A stretch of DNA of 64,000 nt. Origin: Brachypodium distachyon (Eukaryota > Streptophyta > Magnoliopsida > Poales > Poaceae). Made by a program: the position numbers and the translations under genes. Shown piece by piece: positions 22,209-32,106 of the stretch. Location: contig NC_016133.3 of assembly GCF_000005505.3 (NCBI RefSeq), positions 19,840,001-19,904,000 on the forward strand. Direction: 5' to 3'. Below the pieces are notes generated by a model. It searched no databases. It saw only the letters and a list, made by a program, of their open reading frames with translations, and was not told the DNA's origin. Positions within the stretch are counted from its first letter, which is position 1. Every line of letters begins with the position of its first letter.

Positions 22209-22945
22209 ATAAGCTCAAACAGTGGCATCAAATTAAATACTTCTGCAGACAACAAAATCATGTAATATTGGTCGGTGTTTCAAGCTCAGAGAAGGAAGTA
22301 AAGAACAAACCTGCAGTATACCAAAGAAAACACTCTCACGGGCATTCCATCGAACAAGTGCAAGTCAACTTGATCGAACATGATATTTTCTCATGACTGA
22401 TAGAATTAACTACGCCGGTTGTGATAGCGCAAACAAATTTAATCGCAAAACACTGCTATATAACCCTTGGAGGTTTAATCAGCCAAGCAGTCTGGCCTAT
22501 GCAAATATTATAGAAACTGAGCTATGTTCACCATTAAAAAAGATGCTATCATAGAGACTTTTTTACAAGCATATTTTGCAATTTAGTTTGAACTGGAAAA
22601 GCTTTTCTATCTCTCCGCTTAACGTAATTCTAATCTAGAGCTACAAGCCTACAAGATAAAAATCTAGGCTAAAAGGCAAAATTAATGGACAAATGGAATT
22701 ATAGTGAGTTCTAAATTTTAAATGATGAACAAAAGAGCAAAATTGGATACCATCTGAGCCATTGGTGCTGCACTGTCACATCCATCCAGCTCGATGAGAA
22801 GCTCCAGCAATGGTGGCTGGTGGCCGTTTTAGTCAGGTCACGGTCAGCCTGGAAGACCCCATCCACCATTCTCAGCCCCTTGACAGAGTGTCAATGCATG
22901 ATTCTGGAGCTTCGATAAAGGCCATGCCAGGCCCATGTTGACCTG
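22209..22945 (-). repeat. Inverted repeat, right arm, distal part
   Basis: Reverse complement of about 15,243-15,985. Shared phrases include AAGCTCAAACAGTGGCATCA and ACCAGCCACCATTGCTGGAG (minus strand), the latter within the exon-like segment. Similarity ends abruptly at GTTGACCT (22,938-22,945). Confidence 0.8.
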
Positions 22946-24309
22946 CTGTGCCATTTGGAGACATCAAACTGCAGTCATTAATCAAATTTGGAGACACAAC
23001 TTGTACCTGCCATTTCATCGAACAAGTAACGTGCAGCTCTACTGGTTGAGCTAGATACAATCAAATAACATCAAAGAGAAACCAGAACAAGATATTAAAA
23101 TCCTAGTGATGGGAAGGCACGGTTGACAAAGAATCCATTACCTTTGGTAATAGAAGAACCGAACGAACAACAATAAAAAGCAAGAAATTGGAGATGTAAA
23201 AGTATGTGGCATGCTGGCCTCCTGCTGCTCCACGCGGTGATACTACACAAGCGCAGCGGCTTCCGGCGACCACACCTGCCCCGGCCGGAGAGGACGTCAC
23301 GCGCGCAGCTCCCTGGCATGGTCTTGTTGCTCCCCGGCATGGTATCGTCAGAATGAAAACATCTAGAAAAAACATCAGAGGGGTAAAAATTCAAGCTTAT
23401 ACGAGACTAAAGGCAGAAAGAAGAAGCATAACGAGTACAGCAGGAGAAAATCTCATAGGCGTGTGAACGCCAGGCTCATCTGCCAACTATTTTTTTGACA
23501 GCAAGCACATTTGTCAAATAGCCTGAATTTGTTTTTTGCCAGCAGAAGCAGCAACAACAATGGATCCATTTGCACCTTGGTTATATCACCCCAGCCTCCT
23601 GATTTCCTAACGGTGTCAAATGAAACTCCACTGCTCCCTTCTCCCGCCGAAACTGCACCAAATCCTGATGAGAAAACAAGTGCATATGTCATCTTTCAAA
23701 ATCTCAAATATTCTTTAATTTTCAGTCTGCGTACATTGATCGTCCCTCGTACGTCCTCTCCCGTGCCCTTCCGAGCCCACGCACACGCAGACAAAATCCA
23801 GTCTGAATGTCTTTCTAACTTCCTGGTTATATTTGAGAGATATGATAAATTGCTTGTCGTGGATGTCCTCAAACAAAGGAGACTCTGCCGAAAATTCTAG
23901 TTTTCCCTAGAAGTTAGTGTTACTTGCGTAGTGTGGTACTATTCCGGATAGGACTGATATCCGGGGTGTTACAGGGTCCTCCTGCATGTACCGTACCATG
24001 GTTTGGACTTTGGAGCAATCTAGACCGCACGATCTAAACCAACGGATGGGGCTAGAACATTTGACAATTTTTAATTTAGGCCCTTAAGTTTTCTTGGAAT
24101 CAAGCCACACTCCACTCCCCTCTCTACACATTTTTCATTTACACCCATGAGTTTTGTCAAAATCAACCTGAAATCCGCTCCTTTCTCTAGTCATTTTTCC
24201 ATTTGGAAACCAAACAAGTTATAATAAGAAGAAAGGGTGCAATGAATTAAAAGAGAAACAGGAAAAAAATGAAACAAATATGTATTAAGGAAAAAAGAGA
24301 AAATTAATA
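22946..24309. other. No supported gene
   Basis: Mostly AT-rich. A GC-richer patch at 23,200-23,340 has short frames on both strands without recognisable content. Nothing further can be supported. Confidence 0.5.
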
Positions 24310-24410
24310 CTTCCTCCAACCCATATTACTTGTCGAAATATTACATGCATCTAGACGCTTTTTAAACATAGATACATCCATATTTGGGCAAATTTAAGAC
24401 AAATAATACC
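24310..24410. mobile_element. Degraded Stowaway MITE
   Basis: Starts CTTCCTCCAACCCATATTAC and continues TTGTCGAAATATTACATGCA, matching base by base the MITE at 49,148-49,262 over about 90 positions with around 20 differences. The right terminal repeat is cut short after GACAAATAATACC, so the second TA duplication is not visible. Confidence 0.65.
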
Positions 24411-25105
24411 ATAGTTAAAAAAAACTTTGTGTCCAAACAGAGCCTAAGTTGTGACACGAAATAAATTAATATGGATTCATTGAAAAGTACTAGTCAATCT
24501 GCTGCTCCAACTTTTATGTTGATACCAATGAAACACTTTATTAACTTTCAAATATAATTACATTTTTTAGTCCACTGCTGCTGCTCAACTCCTTCCTCTC
24601 TGTCTCAAAAGTGTACTATGTATAGTCTACTGCCCCTGCTCCAAGTTAGGGGCACAAGCTCACTAAGCCCTTTCATCTTCTACAAAAACACCACACCAGC
24701 CCGCCATAACCCAACATCAGCCCGCACGAACGTTAATAAGCAGATGGATGACCGAGAAATAGAAAAAATAGAAGAGGAAAAAAAAATGGCCAGACAGTTT
24801 TCATGTCTTCTCTAAAGAAAAAAGACTTTTCGAAAAAGAGTTTTCATGAACCAATTTACGAACAGAGAAAGTATTGATGTAGTTTCTTGAATATACATGA
24901 AGTTCTCAGCTGTTTCTCAGATCTCAACAGGAACTAGAGTCATCTAAGTACAAAATGACACGCGAAGTATGAGATCGAATTTCAAACTCTTTCACAATGC
25001 TATTAGAAAGCATGATTGCATGAGTATATATGCACATCTTTCCGAAAAAGGGGAATTGCATTGATCGATGCACATAGCTATTTAGATGATACTGCAGTTC
25101 ATAGC

Positions 25106-25235
25106 TCAAAACTTGAGACCAGAACCTTTAATCTTCTCCTCGACAATGTCATCCAGCTTCTTCGCCATCTCTTCGGTCAAGAGGTTCTTCCAGTCACCAA
25201 CCTTTCCAGCCCTGAAGAACGAAGAGTTCTCCGTT
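25106..25235 (-). pseudogene. 3'-terminal fragment of a second sulfotransferase
   Basis: On the minus strand this encodes about the last 43 residues of a cytosolic sulfotransferase, including the PAPS-binding GKVGDWKN and the end KIKGSGLKF with a stop at 25,106-25,108. It is nearly identical to the C-terminus of the intact gene at 25,583-26,566. Similarity breaks off upstream at about 25,236 and continues downstream into the 3' flank (about 24,945-25,105 against 25,398-25,582). The rest of the gene is missing, so it is a remnant of a tandem duplication. Confidence 0.85.
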
Positions 25236-25582
25236 GGAAGCTAGCCCAGCTAATATAAAAGCGAACGACGCTAATTAATCTCATCGACTGAGAAATTATA
25301 TTTCTCAGCCGACTGAGATCTAGCAATTCCGTTCTTTAATATATGCATGCAGCTTTTGCTAGGTTGCTGCTTAAATATCAAAGGGAAGAAGAGTATTGAA
25401 GTACAAAATGTCACGAGAAGCATCAAATTTCGAAGTCTTTCACAGTATTATTAGAAATGTGGAAAGCATGATTGCATAAGAATGCACATTGCTAAGCATG
25501 AAAATCGATAATAGTTCATCTTTTCCAAAAGGGGTAATGACTTGGCCTCTGCATCGATCAATGCACATAGCCAGTTCGTAGT

Positions 25583-26566
25583 TCAAAACTTGAGACCAGA
25601 ACCTTTAATCTTCTCCTCGACAATGTCATCGAGCTTTTTTGCCATCTCTTCGGTCATGTGGTTCTTCCAGTCACCAACCTTTCCAGTCCTGAAGTAGGAA
25701 GAGTTCTCCATTGGAACCCCACCAATCCGGTCAGATACTCCCGACGAGTTGGCCGGCAGGCTTTTCAGCTTCTCAAAGCTACAAAGGTTCACGGTCTCCT
25801 CAACGATTCCCTGACTCACCTCCTCGTCCGTAAAAGGAATGCCAAGGAACTCGGCGAGCATCTTGACATGCTCCACCGGCTGGGCCGTCATCTCATCATA
25901 CTTCAAGAAAAGAACGTTGTCGGGATCCGACACGCTTTTCTTCCAGAACCCAAGGTTGTGATCCCAGATCGGCCCGTACGAGGATACCCCCTCGCAGAAC
26001 AGATCGAACGCTTTATCCATGGTGTAGTTCTTGTTTACCTTGTTGATGAAGCACCAGAGCGACACGAGCACGTCCTTGGGCTCCCGGCAGAGGTACACAA
26101 CCCGGCAGCCGAGCGTAAACACCGAGGGGGGAAGCAGCGGGAGCGGGATGTGGGTGCAGAGGAGCCTCGGGGAAGGGAGCGCTTCGAGGTCGGAGATTGG
26201 GTGGAGCTGGCGGTATGGCATCTCCAGGAACGGCACGAGGTCCTGCGGGTGGCAGGTGAGCAGCGGGTGGTGGCTGTAGTCGGCATCGCTGCCGTGGCGG
26301 GAGCGGCGGGTGATGGCGAAGGCGAGGGCCTTTAGCCAGGTGGTGCCGCACTTTGGGTACGTGACGAGGAAGACGTCGTCGTGGCGTGGGGTGAACTGGC
26401 TTTGCACCACCTTGACGCTCTCCACGGCGCTGGGTCGGAGCCAGCAGCTTTGATACAGGACCCAAGGGAACTGTTGCGCCGTTGGAGTTGGAGCAAGGCT
26501 CTGATCGGCACCAACTTCCTGATCCGCCACGCCGTTGTGGTTGCTCTGGCTCTGAGCTTCTGCCAT
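25583..26566 (-). CDS. Cytosolic sulfotransferase (Sulfotransfer_1), complete
   Basis: The intronless gene encodes 327 residues, a normal length for plant SOTs. These enzymes move a sulfonate group from PAPS to a hydroxyl of a small acceptor (flavonoids, brassinosteroids, hydroxyjasmonate or desulfoglucosinolates, depending on the member); the acceptor cannot be read from sequence. Visible signatures are the 5'-phosphosulfate loop TYPKCGTTWLKALAF (residues 69-83), the catalytic His139 in LLCTHIPLP, the 3'-phosphate contacts in CREPKDVLVS (160-169), and the region IV motif FRTGKVGDWKN (292-302). The start at 26,566 is the first Met, in a Gln/Ser/Asn-rich leader of about 30 residues with no signal peptide, as expected for a cytosolic enzyme. 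No lesion is visible. A truncated tandem copy lies downstream. Confidence 0.95.
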   Translation of the reverse strand: MAEAQSQSNHNGVADQEVGADQSLAPTPTAQQFPWVLYQSCWLRPSAVESVKVVQSQFTPRHDDVFLVTYPKCGTTWLKALAFAITRRSRHGSDADYSHHPLLTCHPQDLVPFLEMPYRQLHPISDLEALPSPRLLCTHIPLPLLPPSVFTLGCRVVYLCREPKDVLVSLWCFINKVNKNYTMDKAFDLFCEGVSSYGPIWDHNLGFWKKSVSDPDNVLFLKYDEMTAQPVEHVKMLAEFLGIPFTDEEVSQGIVEETVNLCSFEKLKSLPANSSGVSDRIGGVPMENSSYFRTGKVGDWKNHMTEEMAKKLDDIVEEKIKGSGLKF

Positions 26567-27884
26567 GGCAAATTCCTACGTTGACTTGTTGAGGTTGGTG
26601 GTGGACTGGCGGTGGATACCTTGTTAGGTTGAGGAGGTCGAGGAATCCTGGATGTGGTATTTATAACGGGTTAAAGTAACGCACCGAGTATATTCTTTAT
26701 TCAGAAGAAAACAAAATCAATCGTGAAAGCTTGTCCGCGAGCGCGCGCACTGGCTACTATTTAATTTTATGCATGTACCACGAGCACTACTACTTAACTG
26801 CCGACGCATGACCACTGGGCTGTAAATATTTTTCAGATCACCAAACCATGTAAAATATCACTATTATCAATACTACAAAATGGCCATTCAAGACTGCATA
26901 ATATAGGCACAGTTATACACCGGGGCAACACTTAGTATATTTTAGTTTCACCACCTGTCGTGGTTGTTGTTGTCGTCGTCGAACAGCGCTTAGTATAAGA
27001 GGTATCAAAACTCGATGGTACAATGCATAAAGTAAAGTATATACGACAGCCTTATAACAAAGGTCATCTTAATATACTTGGACAAAGTTGGCATGTCGAT
27101 GTTTTTTAATTAAGTTCGGTCGACACTGCGGGTGCGATCTCAGTCTAATGCTACGAGAGGCTTCGAGGGGTTCGTTAGTCAAGTGCTCGGACGGAACGGA
27201 TCTTTCCGAGTCACTTATAACGAGAAATCCTTCGGGCCCTCCTCGGACTAGCTTGGACCAAAAGGATCTTCAAGTAGCGAGGTTATGATATTTTTGGGAC
27301 TTACCCGATCCCTTTTCTCCGAGTTGGAACTGAACGGGTCATTTGGAGTATCGAAAGTAGAATCTTGAGGGATTCCTCTTTAGTTTATTAAAATTGAGAG
27401 TGAATGATACATAACCTCATGTGTACATGTAAGCTAGGAGTCGATGACAAAAGACCATGGCTACCTTACGGGGGAGAGAGAGTGAGAAGTGAGGCTAAGA
27501 TGGTATGTGTGCATCAAGCTAGTGAGAGAGGAGATGGTACATAGTCCACCATGGACCATATGTTATCTTTTCATTCTTGCTTTTAGCCCCCTCTTTTTCT
27601 TTCTTTTATCACATTTGAGTCCTTCACCAAATTGACGTGTCATGAAAGCTTGACTTGTTGAATTTCTTTGACCGGTGCCATATAGACTTGGCCAAGCCTT
27701 ATAGACATGTTGACCGGCGTAAGAACATGTTGATTTGGTCTTTCCCACATATGATTTATGGCCGGCCCATAAGGGATTTATCTTACAACAACACCACCAA
27801 CTCGCTATCAATGGGTAGATTGCCAACACTGAAATTATAATCCGCCTTTATAAGTAACATACATAAAACCTCAAACATTGGGTC
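26567..27884. other. Sulfotransferase promoter side and intergenic DNA
   Basis: The bases just above 26,566 are the 5' flank of the sulfotransferase gene, with TATTTATAAC read towards it near 26,655 (GTTATAAATA on the minus strand). No gene is seen further right. The last 230 bases (about 27,650-27,884, ending near ATCCGCCTTTATAAG and CTCAAAC) are repeated at about 35,640-35,880. Confidence 0.5.
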
Positions 27885-28780
27885 TGATCCTTGATGGTTG
27901 TCGTAGCCCGAGGCTTAGACACCGGGGATGCTAGGCACCCCCTTTCAGGTTTGGCAGTGGGCGTTGGGGATCGCTCCGGCGATCGCCGGCGACGCCAATT
28001 TCAAGCGCAAAGAGGCACAAGTCCGTTTACCCAGGTTCGGGCCACCCTGAGGTGTAAAACCCTACGTCCTGCTTCTGAGTTTGTATTAGCCAATGAACAA
28101 GTGCTTTATAGGTTGCCGGGGGAGTCCCCGGGCGCGCTCTTCCTTTCTGCTAAGTGGCTACTTGCTATTTCTGGGCTAAAACTAGAAAGAAACGAACCCC
28201 TTGACCATTGGCGTTGGTCCTCCTTTTATACTCAAGAGGATACCACAGGTGCCTCTGTGCATGGGGGACAAGTGTCAAGCAAAGACCCTAGGCAGCTTGC
28301 CCTCGCTGTGCTGGCATGCATGCATGGCACAAAGCACTGTACCTGGGGCGGTACGTGCCTTGGATTCACTGAGAGCCACTCATTTTGGGCTGACTTGACA
28401 AGGAACCACCCTTCCGTCGGAGCATTTGATGCTTGCTTGTGCCATACTCCATGCCCTGACCAACCCTACTCGCGGGGAGCCTGCCGGGCGGCCACGTGGC
28501 GTCAATGCCCTGCCTGCTGGGTACCGGCCCTGTGGTAAGTGCCTGCGCCAGGTAGCGCTCTCCCGGCAAGTGACCTTCCCGGGGGGCGCCCTGCCGGAGA
28601 TTCTCTTGTTGCCTTATGGGGTGACCCCCGCAGCCCGGCTAGTCCTGCCGGGCCGATGACTTCCTGGGCAGCTCGGGCGGTACTGCCCAGGGTGCTTCCC
28701 CTGCCGGGGGCAAGTGAGGCGACCCACGCGCTAAGCAACGGTGGTACCCCGGGTGCCACTGGTGCGACAATGGCCTAACA
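27885..28780 (-). mobile_element. LTR of a Ty3/Gypsy element
   Basis: The segment carries the phrase TTTACCCAGGTTCGGGCC followed by TAAAACCCTACGTCCTGCTT, typical of Triticeae Gypsy LTRs. It ends on the plus strand with GGCCTAACA (28,780), so that on the minus strand it begins TGTTAGGCC as an LTR should. The following five bases, ACCAT, may be the target duplication, but no matching pentamer is seen at the left, so the left end is approximate. Its last 350 bases are repeated at 34,724-35,074. Confidence 0.6.
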
Positions 28781-28833
28781 ACCATGGCAATAATCACCCA
28801 ACCAATGGTTGGTTGCCCTAAACGTTCTTTACT
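28430..28833 (+). repeat. 404 bp direct repeat, left copy
   Basis: Identical, apart from scattered substitutions, to 34,724-35,127 at a constant offset of 6,294 bases. It starts inside the LTR (TGCTTGCTTGTGCCATACTC), passes the LTR end and finishes in flanking DNA (CCAATGGTTGGTTGCCCTAA). The two copies enclose the Gypsy fragment. Confidence 0.85.
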
Positions 28834-28900
28834 TTTTCGCTGACGCCTTACAAGTTTGCGCTCGCCCTGATCCCTTTGCTTCTTCGCTGACGCCTTGCAG

Positions 28901-30853
28901 GGACAGCGCTCCGGCCGGAGCCGGCAAGAGGGGGAGAACCGACACCGCACCCGCCGCGCCTAGCAAGAAGCCGCGCACCCAGACCAGTATCAGTGCCAGC
29001 CAGGCCAGCACGCGGGCTAGCGGCGCCGCCACTCAGCCTACCGCCGACACGGTCCCAGAGGAGGAGGAGCCCGCAACAGGTACGGTCCCCTCTCCTGATT
29101 CCATTGTACACGCTCTTCCTGCACGTTGACCCGTGACCGTGTGATTACCTTGACTCGCAGGCGAAACCCGGCCTGCAGCGAACAGCCCGGCAGCAGAAGC
29201 CGGGATAGAGGGGGACAAATCTCCCCCCACAAGCACGGCGGCCCCGCAAGGCACTTGTCCAGAACTCCCCTGCGCTCGCCACCGGGTACCTCCATTTGGT
29301 TTGAAGTACATACTTTGCTTTTGTTACAGGTCCCGATGTGCCCACCACGGGGGTGGACGACGCCGTGATCGACCTCACCTCTGACGTCGAGGACGCAGAG
29401 CTGAGGGACGAGCCGGAGGTGGCCCTCGCGCCGAGCCCCGCCGCCCCAGACACAACGGTGTTGGCACCCACCGCCGCTACCGGAGTGGGGCTCGACGGTG
29501 CGTCCCTGGCCCCGCAAACCGAAGGCGCGGACCCCACAGCCGCTCAGCAGGAGGCGGTTCCTGCCGGGGGCGCCCCCCCCCCCCCCCACCAGACCCGCAA
29601 CCCTCTGGCGCGGTTGTGGAGGAAGACATGGCTGAGGAGCAGCAGGCGGCTCCCCCTGCAAGGGGACGATGCTTCCCCTGGCCAGACCATGGCAGCGGGG
29701 GTCTCGTCCTCGTCCGCCGCTACTTCCGGCCCGGACCTCGGCACCCTTGCCGGGGCGACTTGGGACCCAATCACTTGGGACCCAAGCATCTACGATCAGG
29801 GGCGCCGGTTCCTCGATACCATCAAGGAGCAGCAACTGGCGTTCATCACCTCGTTCAACAAGGTGAGGGAGCACCACGAGCTTGCGAAGGGTCAGCTGGG
29901 GGAAGTGCGGCAGGAAGTCGAGAGGGAGCGGCAGGAGCTCTCCCTACTAAGGGAGGAGACCCGCCTGGCTCGGCAGGCCAGAGACGAGGCCGCAACACCG
30001 GTCGTCCCCGAGGCAGAGCTCCACCGGCAACTGGAGGCCCAGCACGCCAAGCACCACCAGGTACTGGACTCGCTGGCCGCGGCGCGGTAGAGGGCCAACA
30101 AGGAGTACAAGGAGGTGCTCGCGGCAGCCCAAGCTCGCCTCAACGAGAAGAGCGAGCTGGTCAGCAGCTACTCCTCCTAGCTCCAGGCGCTGCGGACGAA
30201 GCTGGAGGAGCAGGCCAAGGCCGCGGAGGACGCAGCAGCGGCGTGGGCGCGGCGAGAGAAAGAGCTCAATTCCGCCAAGGAAAAGAGCGCCCATCTCGAG
30301 TCCGAATTGTCCACCACCCGGGGCGAGCTCGTCAAGATGGGCAAGGATAACGTGGCCAAGGTCAAGGAGATCGCGCGGCTCGCAGAACTCCTCCGCAAGG
30401 CCAGGCATGCGGTGGCGTTGGCACGCGGCAACCATGACAAGCTGGCGGAGGGAGACCGAGAAGCTGCACGACATCGCCCAGGCCGTACGCGAGCTTCTGC
30501 CGAGGTTTGAGCTGCAGGCTGCCAAGGTGGATGGCACGGACGTCAGCACCCTGATCCCGTTCTTCTCCGACATGGTGGGGAAGCTCGGGGTGCTGGACGT
30601 GTGGATCTCCAAGTTCTGCGACGGGGAGATAGCGTCGTGCGCCAGGGAGATCGCCGAGACGATCCTCCCCCGGGTGCATTACCACCACCCTGACTTCCAC
30701 TTCGAGACGCTGTTGGACGCTTGGTCGGACAGCGAGGACGGCCCCTCCCAAACGAGGGCAGTAGGCCGGTTCGTCGACGAAATGGTGGATTGGATGCAGA
30801 GGAAGCCGGAGCCGGAGCCCCCAGTGGAAGCCCCCGGCAACCAGCCGTCTTAG
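28901..30853 (+). pseudogene. Antisense extra ORF of a Tat-lineage Gypsy element (degenerate)
   Basis: This plus-strand coding remnant faces the minus-strand pol remnant that follows. Exon-like blocks are at 28,901-29,079, 29,161-29,285 and from 29,330, separated by short introns with GT/AG ends. The product would be Pro/Ala/Thr-rich, then strongly helical and Glu/Arg-rich with heptad character (VERERQELSLLREETRLARQ; KLEEQAKAAEDAAAAW), then a globular end (TLIPFFSDMVGKLGVLDVWI) closing at TAG 30,851-30,853. Two in-frame TAG codons (30,088 and 30,178) and a frameshift near 30,450 kill it, and the N-terminal exons are missing. Known fact: Tat elements of grasses carry such an antisense ORF between integrase and 3' LTR, often annotated as putative gypsy-type transposon. 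A run of 14-15 C lies at about 29,573-29,587. Confidence 0.65.
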
Positions 30854-32106
30854 TCCTCTGCAATCTTTTGTTTTTCCTTTATTTCCTGCAAGTGGCGCTT
30901 GGCGCCGTTGAACAATTATGGTTTCATTATTCCATGTAATCATTCGCTACTCTTTTAGCAATTTTGCTTTCTGGTTCTACTTGGTACTTGTCCCCAAAAT
31001 TGACTCGCGGGGTGGATCTTCTTGTCCTTGTGTGTTATGCTTTGTGTTGCCGGGGGCTCGTGCGCTACCCACTTAACCAGACCAGGGACCCGGGACGGAC
31101 CCGCAGTGCCAACCTGGGGCCAAGTAGCAGCGGCGAGCCACTCCGCTTGCGGGTTAGCTACTCCCAAGCACGCGCCCACGGGGCGGACCCGCAAGCCGCA
31201 TGAGGAGGGCACTCCCCCCGCAAACGTCCTTTTAACACTCCAGCCTCACGCAAGACCCGACCCACACCAACGAGCCAGCATTGAGTATGAGAAAGCTAGG
31301 CGTCTAAGATAATGCACTTAGCTGTCTGTTCTCACGTCGAACGTATCAGTTCCGCACTTGGAATGCCTGCTGGAGGGGTGCGGCAGGGGCACGGTGGCAG
31401 TGCACCCATCGGCCCTTAGCACTGATGGCATGCACCACCACCGTGTCTCTGCGGCCTCCCTCGCCTTTGTAGCCATCTCCTTCGCTTTGCTCTGAGTTTC
31501 TTCGTGGCCACCATGCCCTTTTATAGGCATGGCGAAGAATCCCGCCGCCGCGCGCGCCGTGCTACCGCTGTACCCGTGGCTTCCCGCTAGGCGACACAGC
31601 CCGTGGGTACTCCACGAGCATCACAGTGTGTCCGATCCCTATCTTTATCCTGCATGTCAGATGTTGCAATTTTTTTTTCGAAATACACGAATAAAGGTAT
31701 AGCACAGACAACCCTCTTGCCTCCCAGCCCCCGGGCACAGAAGGGTCGATACCAAACTTGGGTGTGAGCACTCTTCCATTCCCAAGGCGCAGGTATTGCA
31801 CGGTGCACGTTGTGGGGAACCCGGCAATGGCACGACCCCGTGCCGGAGTGATCCGGCAACGGGATTTTTGTTTTCGAGGCTCCAGCAGCCCCTTGCTCAC
31901 AGCCAAGGATGGAGAGAGACTTCTGTGCACCTAAAGCAGGAGACAGAAGAAAGAACATGCAATAATCGAGACAACTTGAAATCCAGAGGAAATTACTTAT
32001 CTTTATTCATAGAAACTAGCAGATTACAATTGGGGGTTGCCCGGCTACACTAGTTCGAGAGGCATGCTGTAGGAGCATCACCCGTGGGTCAGGCTCCGCC
32101 GCTTCA
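30854..32106. other. Non-coding spacer of the Gypsy fragment
   Basis: Lies between the converging ends of the antisense ORF and pol. No coding content is supported. GC-rich phrases and a CCTTTTATAGG near 31,519 could be promoter-like on either strand, but this is weak. Confidence 0.5.

Noticed and set aside
29038..29877. Minus-strand frame of 279 codons inside the Gypsy region
   Set aside because: It overlaps the plus-strand antisense ORF, which has exon-intron borders and coiled-coil character. The minus frame has no domain.
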